Shown here piece by piece: positions 43,245 through 54,711 of a stretch of 64,000 nucleotides of DNA. Each line of letters starts with the position of its first letter. The first letter of the stretch is position 1. The notes below the pieces were generated by a model. That model searched no databases, was not told the origin of the DNA, and worked only from the letters and a program-made list of their open reading frames with translations. The translations under genes were made by a program, and so were the position numbers. The stretch comes from Candidula unifasciata (taxonomy: Eukaryota; Mollusca; Gastropoda; Stylommatophora; Geomitridae): contig CAJHNH020002015.1 of assembly GCA_905116865.2 (NCBI GenBank), forward strand, positions 60,001 to 124,000, in the 5' to 3' direction.

Positions 43245-43720
43245 CTAGGTTATGTGCGCCACATAAAATGGCATAGATTGAACGCCATCAAAAGCCCTGA
43301 AGGCAGGACTCTTGGCGATCAAAGGTGACAGAGCCAAATACTGTCCTGATCGGCGACTAAGTCGTCCACCGGCAAGCCAATGGGCGACCAAGTCGCGGAT
43401 GATCTGTATTTCCGTTTCTTTTGAACGCACTTCGTCATGAATCATCAAACGTGCGCCTCCGCAGTCAACGTCATGGGCCTGTCCGGGCGAGTGGGGTATA
43501 CCCAGCCCGTAGTTGCCTAACGACTCAGAAACTACCACGGGAGTAGTAGTTTTGCGACAGGGTTTACTGCGTGGCGCTCCCTCGCATTTCATCCTTCCGG
43601 CATGAGTTCTTAGACAATGCAACCCCGTGAAGCTCTTTCCACATGTACAGTGCCAACCCGGCCGTTGAGCAAGAATCTCAGTCCGGGGGCTAGCAGGTCG
43701 TCACCGTTAAAATTGTAATC
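43245..43720 (-). pseudogene. Zinc-finger protein fragment, probably LINE-encoded
   Basis: On the minus strand the open frame extends upstream of the first methionine-like codon. It reads ASPRTEILAQRPGWHCTCGK, SFTGLHCLRTHAGRMKCEGA, PRSKPCRKTT and on to about 125 more residues. The Cys-x-Cys-Gly-Lys-x-Phe, 12-residue spacing and His-x5-Cys fit a C2H2/C2HC finger. Similar fingers with a GRMKC ending are known to me from predicted LINE proteins. LINE pieces lie on the same strand at 43960-44270. Clean for about 150 codons but without a recognised start. A host gene is not excluded. Confidence 0.45.
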
Positions 43721-43954
43721 CACGGTTGATGGCGCTAGAACCGAACCATGAAGTCTTAAATCTTTTCCCTGGCAAATCAAATTTTCTATCTTACTAGTGG
43801 CAAAGACCTACATAGTAATGAAGAAGATTTCCTCCATTTACTAATTTAAAAATGTGATCAAAGGAAGTGCATCGCATGTGGAAGTGCACCATATCATTCT
43901 TTTTCTGCTGATTAAGATGTATATTCTTCTTCTGAAAGTACATGCCGTGTGGCG

Positions 43955-44270
43955 TTGGTTCTCATTTCTATACATAACATACTGTTTCATTTACTTTCAG
44001 TCAGCTCTGACACAGATGATCCTCCACGCCATGCTGTCAAACTGTCTAGCATCTTTTATTTGGGTCTCCCTCTGCCTCTCCTCCCTTCCAGCTTTCCTAC
44101 CCTCACGATGTACTCCAGTTTTCTCCTCATCACACGACCAAAGAATGCAGATTGTCTCTTTCTGATGTGGGCAGTCAGTTCTCTTCGTGAGTTAGTATCT
44201 TTCAAGACATCCTCATTACTCTTTTTATCTGTCCAGGGTATTCTCATTGTAATATATTAGAGACTACAAA
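43955..44270 (-). pseudogene. RTE-like LINE C-terminal fragment, minus strand
   Basis: Minus strand: MRIPWTDKKSNEDVLKDTNS, RRELTAHIRKRQSAFFGRVM and RRKLEYIVRVGKLEGRRGRG, then a diverged LDSLTAWRGGSSV-like end around 44030. Same order as RMLRIPWIANKSNQEVL and RRQSFFDHVMRRGK at 9690-9830. Confidence 0.75.
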
Positions 44271-44289
44271 TTTTGAAAATATAAGGGGA

Positions 44290-44425
44290 TGAATGAATGA
44301 ATGAATTTCCACCCCACCAGGACGTCACACAAGCGATAAACACCCGATGACACAAAGTGCCACCATGTGGGTGAGGATCACCATGGAGAGGTCCCAGAAA
44401 CCGCGTTCAGACAATCCATTTTTTA
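44290..44425 (-). mobile_element. Interspersed repeat family C, minus strand, partial
   Basis: TGAATGAATGAATGAA tail, then CCACCCCACCAGGACGTC, ACACAAGCGATAAACACC, GATGACACAAAGTGCCACCA and CATGGAGAGGTCCCAGAAAC, the inverse of the family C 3' half. The tail is (TTCA)n here instead of (CTAC)n. Confidence 0.75.
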
Positions 44426-45109
44426 AAGAGGTTTCCGTTATGTTCTTAGGGGGGAAAACCACGGATGACGCAGAAGAGGACACACAAATACAGTTGCAAC
44501 TGCCATCGCCAGGACTCAGAGAGTCCTGGAAGGATGTACGGTACTTTATTAATATCCTACCTCAGATGACGTCACAGGAAAGTCCAACATTGTAGAGGGT
44601 GGTAAGACTGGGCTTCTCGACTTTCTGATGCTTTTAACGACCCCAAAACACCTAGAACTAGCCTTAACCCCAACCCACCTACGTCCCGCGAGAGAGTGCA
44701 GCCTAGGTCCCTCGACTGCATGCAGCCTATCTACCACCCTCTTAAATATTGGACTGTCCTGTGACCTGTGGATTTCCTCTGTTTTGGGATAGGATATTAA
44801 TAAAGCAGCGGATGTACAGATAACTTCTACAATCATAGGAGAATACCGCAATCAGGTCTACCGAATGCAGCCTACATGACATAACAGGTACTACTCGGGA
44901 ACATTACACGCCTTTTAATAAGGGGACTATTGTCTCCTAAAACTCAAAACCAGACTCGTTGCAATTTTACTAACAGTCTTTAATATACAATGAGATCGGC
45001 GAAATAATAATGATGGGAATTACTGAACCGTCAGTTTTACGAATATTTGGAAACCTATTGTTCACATACGGTTTTGGTATACACCCTAACTGCAACACAG
45101 GGTCACACT
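44426..45109. other. No feature recognised
   Basis: No gene, tandem repeat or dispersed match noted. Confidence 0.4.
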
Positions 45110-45590
45110 CAGTATCGCCCTCTGGAGCTTGCACCAACTTAAGAGCAGATGCAGCTATCCTTCTTTGAACTGAGCAGGCTCCCTGTAGTCTAGGTTAACT
45201 AAAGTTGTATATTTAAAACCATCTCACGTTTCAAACAGGACAGAAGAATCTATGAAATTCCTTTCCCCAGCCCATTATGGATCCCTAGAAAAAGAAAACC
45301 AGGCTATAGAATTCCTCATGCAGACCCATCTGTCACAGAGCTTTCAAACGTCAAAAATGCTTTAAACAATCAATAAAGTTGAACTGCAGAAAAGAAGATA
45401 AAAATTACAGACCAGAGCATGTTCTAAGGCGAGGAAAGAAAGGCTATATAAAAAAACAAAATTGCCACTATGTCATTCTGTTTGTTTAATAAGAGAAGGT
45501 CGGTATCAGTGCAAGGAACAGACTCGAAAACTTGATGACAGCTGTCAAGACTGGTAAAGAGAAGGCAGGAGGAAAGCAAAGAGATAGTTT
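45110..45590. repeat. Interspersed repeat family H, copy 2
   Basis: GGAGCTTGCACCAACTTAAG, CAAACAGGACAGAAG, CAGACCAGAGCATG, ATTCTGTTTGTTTAATAAG and GCAAGGAACAGACTC follow the order seen at 35860-36470 without the GA tract. Confidence 0.5.
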
Positions 45591-45641
45591 AGCGTCAATA
45601 ACGGGGCGGTACAAAGTGCCAAACGATCCATGATTCTATTG

Positions 45642-45828
45642 CAGTGACTCTCAACCTACCTAATGCAACGACCCTTGAATACAGTTCCTCATGTTGTGAT
45701 GACCCCTAAACATATAATTATTTCTCAATTTCAATGAATACATGTTTTCCGATGGTCTGAGGCGACCCCTCTGAAAGGGTCGTGTGACCCCCAAAAAAGG
45801 GTCTCGACCCACAGGTTGAGAACCACTG
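45642..45828. mobile_element. hAT-type MITE, 187 bp
   Basis: Ends CAGTGACTCTCAACCT and (inverted) CAGTGGTTCTCAACCT differ at 2 of 16 positions. Flanks TTCTATTG and TTCTAGTA agree at 6 of 8. Subterminal GACCCCTAAAC and GGTCGTGTGACCCCC are typical of hAT-type MITEs with GGTCGCGACC cores. No coding capacity. Confidence 0.8.
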
Positions 45829-46720
45829 TTCTAGTAATTGTGTGGAATGGCAAATGATGACTGCTTATTCTTTTCGGCATTTCACATGGTGATGATGATA
45901 GTTCCGTGGGAAGGGGAGGGAGGGAAGGGGCGATGTGTGATATTTTTGTTTTATATTGTAAAGGGGGTGGTGGGCAAAAATAATTTGGGAAGCACTGAAG
46001 CGATGGGCATGTGATACTACTGTTCAAGTGAGAGTGTCCTGTTGCACCTTCGCACGTCACGCATCGCCATACTTGACAAATAATACACACGAAACTGGGG
46101 CACAGGTTACATCATAGCATACAATTAATACACAACAAAAAGACACTTGACAGCACAACAGATAAATGATACACACAACAAGAAGGTTTTACTGAAACGA
46201 TAACAGATGAATAAGAACAAATAACAAGACATGACGAAAACTGTAAAAGATTTTGGAGGGAAAAGAATTTCACAAAATGGCAATAGTAGCAACACAGTGA
46301 TGTCAGATAACGCATTAAAAACAGTCACAGCAGACTGTGAAAGCTTCAACAATACAAGAAAAAGAAGTAAAACACAATTATAAAAAGCAGCAGCTTTGAA
46401 ATTAGGATATATGTAAAGTTTGGTAATGAGAAATTAAAATTTAAAAAAAAAAATTAAACAAAGACAATAAAAAAACGAACGTTACATGTCACTGTCTGAT
46501 TCGATTGTTGTTTGAAGGAAACACAATGCACACGAGAATTGGATATCAAAATTTGAATCCCTCAGAGATATTGTCTATTAACGTTTGTAATTTAATCGAG
46601 GCAGAAGTAATTGTGAACTACATTGTTAGTCGAAATGAACAACGCTATTTTAAAGTAAAATACAAATTGTTGGTTTCGATAGATTCAAACACATAGACAC
46701 ACATGTATATATCTATCTAT
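45829..46720. other. No feature recognised; A-rich intervals
   Basis: A poly-A run at 46443-46454. A 63-codon frame at 46505-46696 has no recognised domain. Confidence 0.4.
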
Positions 46721-46789
46721 CTGTGTGTGTGTGTGTGTGTGTCATGCTTTGGCCGCTCAGTTCTCTATTATGCGTGTGTGTATCTGTGC

Positions 46790-46841
<52 letters not shown>

Positions 46842-46852
46842 TATATATATAT
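46721..46852. repeat. (TG)n and (TA)n microsatellites
   Basis: TG 46724-46742, then TA 46791-46852 with one TAGTATA break. Confidence 0.96.
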
Positions 46853-47254
46853 GCCACTTATTTTTTACGGTTTTGAAACTGTATTTGATTATTGTTGCTT
46901 CCATGAAATGCGACACATGCTTCTTTATATTTACATCTTTTTTAGTGACTCAGATTGATTGTTTAGTTGCTTGTTCATTATTTAGAATTCTGCGTCATAC
47001 AGGGGTTAAGTACACATAACATTGGAAGACTCATTTTCCTGTTTTGTTTATCTCTCTAGAATTCAGTAGTGATCGTATTTTACTGAAGATCTATTACAGA
47101 CTGCCAGTCTACAGTCAAGGTCAGCCAACGTTCTACTTCTTCCGTTGTCGTCTCACTGATACCAGGTTGTAGCCCAGTGTCATGGTTTTTCTGTATTTGT
47201 CTTGCGATTCTCGGATGGCTTGGGTGATGGACTGGCCAATCTTCTTTGTGAAGA
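46853..47254. other. No feature recognised
   Basis: No gene or repeat identified. Confidence 0.4.
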
Positions 47255-47830
47255 AAGTCCTTGGTTGATTGACTGAGTGAAATATTACAGATAGACTGAC
47301 TGGCTGACTCATTTGTTGACTGACTGATCCACTGACCAATTGGCTGATTCGCTGACTGATTCATTGACTGGCTGTTTGCTTTACTGATTAAATGGCTGTT
47401 TGACTTACTGACTGATTCGCTGATTAGCTGTTTACGTGACATCTTGCCAACTGATATACCATTTATTTGCTTGGTTGATTGGTTGGCTATCTGACTGTTG
47501 ATTGACCGATTGGCTTTTTGACTGTTGATTGACTGACTGGCTATCTGACTGTTGATTGACTGATTGGCTATTCGACTGACTGACATACTGTCTGTTTGAC
47601 TGAATGATTGATTAATCGATTGATTGGCGAAAATGTTAGCTATCAGAGTATCTTCCCTAGCAGATGAATATTTCTCCTCCCCCCCCCCCCCCCCCCCCCC
47701 ATCCCCTTTCCTTACACAACCAGCCAGGAGAGCAACGAATTCACTCAAAGTTAACTTGTAAGTTAACTTCTCTACCTGGCTGATCGAATAATTGATTAAC
47801 TGACTGACTGAGTGATCGACAGCCATGTCA
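47255..47830. repeat. TTGACTGA-rich region with 27-bp tandem
   Basis: Imperfect GACTGATTGGCTG words throughout. Three clean 27-bp units (TATCTGACTGTTGATTGACC then GATTGGC) occur at about 47486-47572. The minus-strand open frame of 271 codons (SQSINSQIANQS) is repeat-derived. A poly-C run lies at 47681-47700. Confidence 0.85.
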
Positions 47831-48085
47831 TTTGCCCGCCCCAGCAGCTTCATTAGCAGATATATAATTTGTGTTCCGTTACGGCCAGCCCACACAGAGA
47901 TTGGTTTTCTTTAAAGTCACTCTTCCGAAGACTCTAGAGATTCTTCATCAAAGATGAACAGTTGTGGATAATTGGGAGGCGCTCGTGTGTCAGGTGTGGT
48001 TGTAGCAGTTTTAATTGATAGTCGCAGAACAGCGTTCACAGCTACTAATGAGCGACTGGATGTTGGCGGACTGGCTGGCTTGGGG
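47831..48085. other. No feature recognised
   Basis: Short G-run at 48085-48092. Nothing gene-like. Confidence 0.4.
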
Positions 48086-48099
48086 GGGGGGGATCCTTC

Positions 48100-49890
48100 T
48101 CTATGTCTTTTTGTGTGTCAGGTAATTGTTTATGTGTCTGTCTACATGTGTGCTTATGTGCCTGTCTAAATGTAGGCGTATATGTTTATGTGTCTGAATG
48201 TGTGCTTATATGTCTATCTAGCTATTTGTGTGCTTATATGTCTTCTTATATGTCTGTCTGTCTATATGTGTGCTTATATGTATGTCTATTTTTAAGTCTG
48301 TCTATATGGCTGTCTATATGTATGTCTGTCTATATGTGTGTCTACACGTCTATCTTTACGCCTTTATGTATGCCTATAGTTTCGCCTATATGTCCGCCTA
48401 TGTGTCCCTCTCGAGAGCTTTCAATGTCTATCCATATGTCCGCCTATAAGCCTGCCTATATGCCCGCTTACATGTCCGCCTACATGTCTGCCTATAGGTC
48501 CGCCTATATGTCCGCCTATATGTCCGCCTATATGTCCGCTTATATGTCCGCCTATATGTCCGGGTTTATGTCCGGGTTTATGTCCGTCTATAAGTTCACC
48601 TATCAATCCGTCTAAATGTTCCCCTGTATATCGGCCTATAAGTCCGCTTATATGTCCGCCGATATGTCCCTCTCGATGTTTTACAATGACCGCCTAAATA
48701 TCTGCCTATATGGCCGTCTATATGTCCCACTATATGTCCGCAAAAATGTCCGACTATCTGTCCATCTATGTGACCGCCTGTATGCCTGCCTATATGTCCG
48801 ACTATTTGTCCGCCTATATGCCCGCCTTTATGTCCACCTCTATTACCTCTATAAAACTGCCTATATGGCCGTCCATATGTCCGACTATATGTTTGCTTTT
48901 ATGTCCGCCTATATGTCCGCCTAAATGACCGCCTATATATCCGCCTATATGACAGCCTATATATCCGCCTATAAGACCGCCTATATTACCGCCTATATGT
49001 CTGCCTATATGTCCGTCCATATGTTCGACTATATGTTTGCTTTTATGTCCACCTATATGTCCGCCTAAATGACCGCCTATATGTCTGCCTATATGACCGC
49101 CTATATTACAGCCTATATGTCCGCCTAAATGACCGCCTATATTACCGCCTGCCTATATGTCCGCCTAAATGACCGCCTATATGTCTGCCTATATGACCGC
49201 CTATATTACCGCCTATATGTCCGCCTAAATGACCGCCTATATTACCGCCTATATGTCTGCCTAAATGACCGCCTATATTACCGCCTATATGTCTGCCTAT
49301 ATAGCCGTCCATATGTCCGCCTAAATGACCGCCTATATATCTGCCTATATGACCGCCTATATGTCTGCCTATATAGCCGTCCATATGTCCGCCTAAATGA
49401 CCGCCTATATATCTGCCTATATGACCGCCTATATGACCGCCTATATGTCTGCCTATATAGCCGTCTATATGTCCGCCTAAATGACCGTCTATATGTCTGC
49501 CTATATGACCGCCTATATTACCGCCTATATGTTTGCCTATATAGCCGTCCATATGTCCGCCTAAATGACCGTCTATATGTCTGCCTATATGACCGCCTAT
49601 ATTACCGCCTATATGTCTGCCTATATAGCCGTCCATGTGTCCGACTATATTTTTGCCCTTATGTCCGCCTAAATGACCGCCTATATATCTGCTATATGAC
49701 CGCCTATATTACCGCCTATATGTCCGCCTATATGTCCGCCTATATATCCGCCTATATGTCTGCCTATATGTCTGCCTATATGTCCGACTGTATGTCCGAC
49801 CAAATGTCCGCCTATATGTCCGCCCATATGTTCTCCTATATCTTTCTCTCGATGTCCGTCTATATGTCTGCCTATATGTCTGTCTGTCTG
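48100..49890. repeat. 12-bp minisatellite, TATATGTCCGCC
   Basis: Diverged at the left (TGTCTATATGTG) and regular from about 48430. Four codons per unit give long LYVR/LYDR/LNDR frames on the plus strand and IGGH frames on the minus strand, all artefacts. From about 49290 an 84-bp higher-order unit (seven 12-mers) is marked by ATAGCCGTCC at 49301, 49373, 49457, 49541 and 49625. Confidence 0.95.
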
Positions 49891-50372
49891 TATGCATGTA
49901 TATGTGTGTCTATAGGTATGTCTATAAGTGTGACATATTCTCTGGCTATTCGTGTGTGTATATTGGTGTGTCGGTCGTTATGAGCATCAGTTTCAGGTTG
50001 TGTTTATGTGTGTACGTCTATCTGTGTCTACCTTTAAGTGTCTGTCTCTATGTTTGTATCTTTATGTGTGTGTCCAAATGTGTGTCTGTCTCTATAAATG
50101 CTTGTATGTATCTATGTGCGTCTATATGTGTGGTTCATTATATGCGTGTCTCCATGTGTGTCAGTCTCTATCTGCATCTGTCTCTATGTGCGTCAGTCTC
50201 TATGTGCGTCTGTTTATAGTGCGTACATGCATTAGTCTATATGTGTGTCTTTATATGTGTGCGTCTGTTTATAGTTCGTCTGTCTATACGTCTGTCACTA
50301 CGTGTGTCTGTTTCTATGTATATCTGTCTATTTGTGTGTCTGTCTGTCTCTATGTGTATGTCTATTAGCGTG

Positions 50373-50442
<70 letters not shown>

Positions 50443-50466
50443 CACGCTAATAGACATATATACATA

Positions 50467-50512
<46 letters not shown>

Positions 50513-51757
50513 TTGTCTATACGTGTGTCTGTCTCTATGTGTGTCTGTCTCTGAATGTGTATGTATTTACGTGTGTTTATCTCCATGTATGCCTGTCTCT
50601 ATGTGTGTATGTTTCAATGCGTGTGTCCCTATCAACGTAGTTTGTCTCTATACGTAGTCTGTCTCAATGTGTGACTGTCTCTACGTGTGTAGGTCTCTAT
50701 GTGTGTATCTCTCTTCGTGTGTTGTCTCTACGTGTGTCTGTCTCTACGTGTATCTGTCTTTACGTGTGTCTGTTTCTGTATGTGCCTGTATCTATGCGTG
50801 TCTTATCTATGCGTGTCTGTCTCTGGGCGTGTCTGTCTCTGGGCGTGTCTGTTTCTGGCCATGTCTCTTTCTTTGCGTGCCTGTTTCTATGCGTGTCTGT
50901 CTCTGTGCGTTTCTGTCTTTGTGCGAGTCTGTCTCTGTGCATGTCTGTCTCTGTGCATGTCTATCTTTATGCATGATTGTCTGTGTGTGTGTCTGTCTCT
51001 GTGCGTGTCTGTCTCTGTGCGTGTCTGTCTCTGTGCATGTCTGTCTCTGTGCATGTCTGACTGTGCATGTCTGACTGTGCATGTCTGACTGTGCATGTCT
51101 CTCTCTATGCATGTCTGCCTCTATGCGTGTCTGTCTCTGTGCATGTCTGTCTCTGTGCATGTCTGACTGTGCATGTCTGACTGTGCCTGTCTGACTGTGC
51201 ATGTCTGACTGTGCATGTCTCTCTCTCTATGCATGTCTGCCTCTATGCGTGTCTGTCACTGTGGTTGTATGTTACTGTGGTTGTAAGATACTGTGCGTGT
51301 ATGTCTCTTCATGTGTCTCTATGTCTGTCTCGATGCGTGTCGGTCACTGTGCACCTGTTTCTGTGTATGTCTGTCTCTATGCGTGTAGGTCTTTATACAT
51401 GCAGGTCTCTATACATTAAGGTCTCTATACATGAAGGTCTCTATAGTGTAGGTCTCTATGCTTATCTATCTCTATGCGCTTCTGTCACTTTGTTTTTATG
51501 TCATTGATTGTGTCAGTCAATGTTGTGTATCTATGTGTGTCTGTCTTCATCTGCATCTTTCTTTATGTGCGTCTTTCTTTATCTGCGTCTGTCTCTGTAT
51601 TTGTATCTGTCTTTATGTGTATCTGTCCCTGTATGTGTGGGTCTTCATGTGTGTCTTTATGTGTGTGTTTCTCTGCGAGTCTGTCTCTCTACGTGTCTGT
51701 CTCTCTATGTGTCTGTTCATGTGTGTGTATGTCCCTGTGTGTGTCTGTCCCTGTATG

Positions 51758-51795
<38 letters not shown>

Positions 51796-52425
51796 GATCC
51801 TGTGTGTATTTCTATGCGTGTGTATATCTATAAATTTGTCTGTCTAAATGCGTTCTGTCCCTAAGTGATTCTGTATCTATGTGTGTGTGTCTCTCTATGT
51901 GTCAGTTTGTCTATACGTATGTCTGTCTTCCTGTGTGTGTGTCTCTCTATGTCTGTCTCTATGTGTGTCTGTCTCTATGTGTGTCTGTCTCTATGTCTGT
52001 CTGTCTCTATGTCTGTCTGTCTCTATGTGTGTATGTCTCTATGTGTGTATGTCTCTATGTGTGTCTGTCTCTATGCGTGTCTGTCTCTGTGTGTATCTGT
52101 CTCTGTACGTGTCTTCATTATTTGTGTCTGCTAATATGTGTGTTAGTCTCAATGAGTGTCTGTCTTTAAGTGTGTATGTCTCTATGTGTTTCTGGTTCTG
52201 TACGTGGTTGTCATTATATGTATCTAGCACTATGTGTGTCCGTCTCTATGTGTGTCTGTCTCTATGTGTGTCTGTCTCTATGTGTGTCTGTCTCTATGTG
52301 TGTCTGTCTCTATGTGTGTCTGTCTCAGTGTGTGTCTGTCTATCAGTGTGTTTCTGCCTCTATGTGTATCGTTTCTGTTTATCTCCGTCTCTAAGTGTGT
52401 CTGACTCTACGTGAGTAGGTCTTTA
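49891..52425. repeat. 16-bp minisatellite, TCTCTATGTGTGTCTG
   Basis: Well ordered at 51950-52330 and diverged elsewhere (TCTGTGCGTGTCTGTC at 50930-51050; TGCATGTCTGACTG at 51050-51220). Overlapping open frames in several phases follow from the absence of stop words. A TG run sits at 51763-51793. Confidence 0.93.
50357..50458. repeat. Perfect 102-bp palindrome with (TA)n core
   Basis: TATGTCTATTAGCGTGTCTG on the left is mirrored by CAGACACGCTAATAGACATA on the right. The centre (50377-50438) is (TA)n. Symmetry breaks one base outside each end. The DNA can extrude a cruciform and the RNA a hairpin. Confidence 0.95.
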
Positions 52426-52429
52426 CGAA

Positions 52430-52900
52430 TATGATTATATGTTGGTGGGTGTATGTGTGAATGAATGGTTGGATTGATAAGTGTGTGTATGTATGGATAA
52501 ACGGATATCTGTGTATGTACATATGCATGAATGGATATATGTGTATATGGATAGATGGATAAATATATGTGTTAAGGTGGCTGTATAGATGGATGGATAT
52601 GTGTGTATATGTGGATGAATGAATATGTATGTGTATCTTTCCTTCCATCCATCTATGTATTTATGTGTGGATGATACGAGCCTGAACGCTGAGTTTATGT
52701 ATGAACATGTAGGAATATGTGTGTATTTTGAGTGCATATGATTGTGTATATATGCTTGTGTATATATGATTATGTGTATTTATGATTGTGTATATATGAT
52801 TGTGTATATATGATTGTGTATATATGATTGTGTATATATGATTGTGTATATATGATTGTGCATATATGATTATGTATAATGATTTGTGCATTATATATGA
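52430..52900. repeat. GGAT-rich segment and 14-bp minisatellite
   Basis: 52440-52640 has ATGGATGGAT/ATATGTGTATATG words. 52735-52870 has about nine GATTGTGTATATAT units. Confidence 0.9.
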
Positions 52901-53196
52901 ATAACTTGCAATGTGTGATTGTCTAAAAGATTTGTGAGTGTTTATATATGATTATAAAACATGAAATTGTGGCCGAAAGGCCGAATGTTAGACTGGCCTG
53001 CGTGCCCAATTTGAAACCCGTTAAAAAAATGTTTGTTCGTTCTCATTCTCTGCCCCCGCCTCCTTTTTTCCCCCACTCTATGAATTTGAGAGAGGTTGAA
53101 AAAGAAAGAGAAAATAATTCCAAAGCAAATTTACTTCTTTTAAAACAAAAAACAAAAAAACACACTCACGATCACATGCACACACACACACTCATA
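52901..53196. other. No feature recognised
   Basis: Includes GTGGCCGAAAGGCCGAATGT near 52970, a short hairpin-like word. No gene seen. Confidence 0.4.
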
Positions 53197-53209
53197 TGAG
53201 CTCTATCTC

Positions 53210-53240
<31 letters not shown>

Positions 53241-53299
53241 CTCTCTCTCTCTCTTTCTCTCGCCTTCTCTTTCTCTCTTTCTCTTTCTCTCTCTCTTTC

Positions 53300-53391
<92 letters not shown>

Positions 53392-53394
53392 CGC
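53197..53394. repeat. (CT)n microsatellite with TTTCTCT interruptions
   Basis: About 200 bp, pure CT toward the right end. Confidence 0.97.
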
Positions 53395-53509
53395 CCACAC
53401 ACAAACGATTATTCTTTGGAAAGGGCGAAAGAGGGAGATCATCAAGTTGCCCGGCAATCAATTAGCGTTCTCTCCCCTCCTTGCATTCTAAATCACCGGC
53501 CTGGATAAA

Positions 53510-53727
53510 TGTAATAACCAATCAGAAGCTCTGAAGTTGATCGTGCGCTTTTTAGAAACACTTGAATCTTGATGAACCGCCGAGGCTTGAAGATCATGCA
53601 AGAACGTGAGCTTGTGACGGCCTTTTGGCTTGTTGAGATTTATCAAAAGCATCATCGTTTACTTGGCGTCTCCAGGACCGTTTCTGGATTATACACATAC
53701 ACGCACACATACACGCACACACATGTT

Positions 53728-53759
<32 letters not shown>

Positions 53760-53870
53760 TATAGGCTGTCCTCCGAATAACAGGCACAACAAACGGCGAC
53801 CAAAAACAGGGACTCAGTCACGTGTCAATTGTGCACTTCCGGCGACCTAATTTGCGGTTTTCCGGCGACT
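53510..53870 (+). promoter_or_regulatory. Possible promoter: CCAAT box and two CCGG (ETS-like) sites
   Basis: AACCAATCAGA at about 53517 is an excellent NF-Y (CCAAT) match. CACTTCCGGCG at 53834 and TTTCCGGCG near 53858 resemble ETS/GABP sites of CpG-rich housekeeping promoters. The window around 53810-53920 is GC-rich for its surroundings. A CA microsatellite (53690-53760) lies between. No TATA box. This is motif evidence only; a transposon end could explain it as well. Confidence 0.3.
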
Positions 53871-53928
53871 ACCGCCACTGCCGAGTGTATCCCATACGCT
53901 GCTCAGGCGTAGATTGGGGCTAAACTAG

Positions 53929-53979
53929 ATGGCTGGGACTCACGAGCAGCAGCTTCCGCATCTCCTGCAGTTCTATACT
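53929..53979 (+). CDS. Candidate first coding exon (17 codons) with splice donor
   Basis: ATG at 53929 opens 17 codons, MAGTHEQQLPHLLQFYT, followed directly by GTAAGTAT, a near-perfect 5' splice donor, in phase 0. Codon use is unlike the surrounding repeats. It lies about 90 bp after ETS-like sites. I recognise no family from so short a peptide, and no matching downstream exon in the window could be identified. The following kilobase contains a SINE-like repeat (54026-54267) and a LINE fragment, compatible with an intron. It could equally be chance, or part of an old DNA transposon, since GGGTCGTCTTATG-like words occur at 54283 and 55029. Confidence 0.25.
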
Positions 53980-54025
53980 GTAAGTATAAGATGATACTTT
54001 CCTCTTACACGTTTTAATAAATCAT

Positions 54026-54267
54026 AGTTTAAACAAATTCGTTCCCATGTGGGATGTAATTTGTTTGTATTGAAGCCTTACCCTGGCTTCTGCAGGGTGC
54101 CCTGAATATAGACGGGCATAGATATGGCCTAACGGCTGAAAGGGGGTTTCTGGGACCTCTCCACGGGTGATCCTCATCCGCATGGTGGCACTTTGTGTCA
54201 CCGGGTGTTTATCGCTTGTGTGATGTCCTGGTGAGTTACAACTACCTACCTACCTACCACACATGTT
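54026..54267 (+). mobile_element. Interspersed repeat family C, copy 2 (full)
   Basis: CCCATGTGGGATGTAATTTG, TTGAAGCCTTACCCTGGCTT, GGGACCTCTCCACGGGTGAT, GTGGCACTTTGTGTCACCGG and an ACTACCTACCTACCTACC tail. Closest relative at 5593-5855. Confidence 0.8.
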
Positions 54268-54711
54268 TTAAGTTTAAAATTGGGGGTCGTCTTATGCAAG
54301 GAATAGCGCAGTAAGGGATGTAAATAAATATATGTCACTTGCCATATCCACCGGCCTCTCCTCACCACTAGCCTACCCCCACCCACCAGCAGCCCTAATC
54401 TGGGCTCAATTCCTTCCATCTATCCCCTCACACCCCCCCCCCCACCCCCTTTTTTTCGCCCTTGCCCGGCTACTCCGAAAACAACATCCACCCACCCACT
54501 ATCTTCTAAGCACACTCGCACAAGCAGCTTGGTCAGTACAGCCCCTTCCTCCTTCAGGGTTCGCATCTGTCGGTGCTGGTCGAGTAGATAAAGGTAAAGC
54601 TGCTCTGTTTTACGTTCAAATATCGGATACTCAATATCCCAGTGTTCTGAATGTTTAATAAAATAAAACAGTTGTCCTGTGTGGTGTTTAATCTATGGAC
54701 TCCCTAATTTA
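54268..54711. other. No gene recognised; C-rich and transposon-end-like words
   Basis: GGGGGTCGTCTTATGCAAGG at 54282 and a C-rich run at 54434-54448. A 108-codon Pro/Ser/Leu-rich frame at 54332-54658 has no recognised domain and is biased by the C-rich composition. Confidence 0.4.

Noticed and set aside
47080..47895. 271-codon Ser/Gln/Asn-rich frame
   Set aside because: Arises from the GACTGATTGGCTG-type repeat and the adjacent poly-C run.
49129..49983. 284-codon frame rich in LYVCLYDR
   Set aside because: It follows exactly from the 12-bp minisatellite, four codons per unit, and dissolves outside the array.
54332..54658. 108-codon Pro-rich frame downstream of the candidate exon
   Set aside because: C-rich composition explains it, and I found no acceptor that would join it in phase to the exon at 53929.
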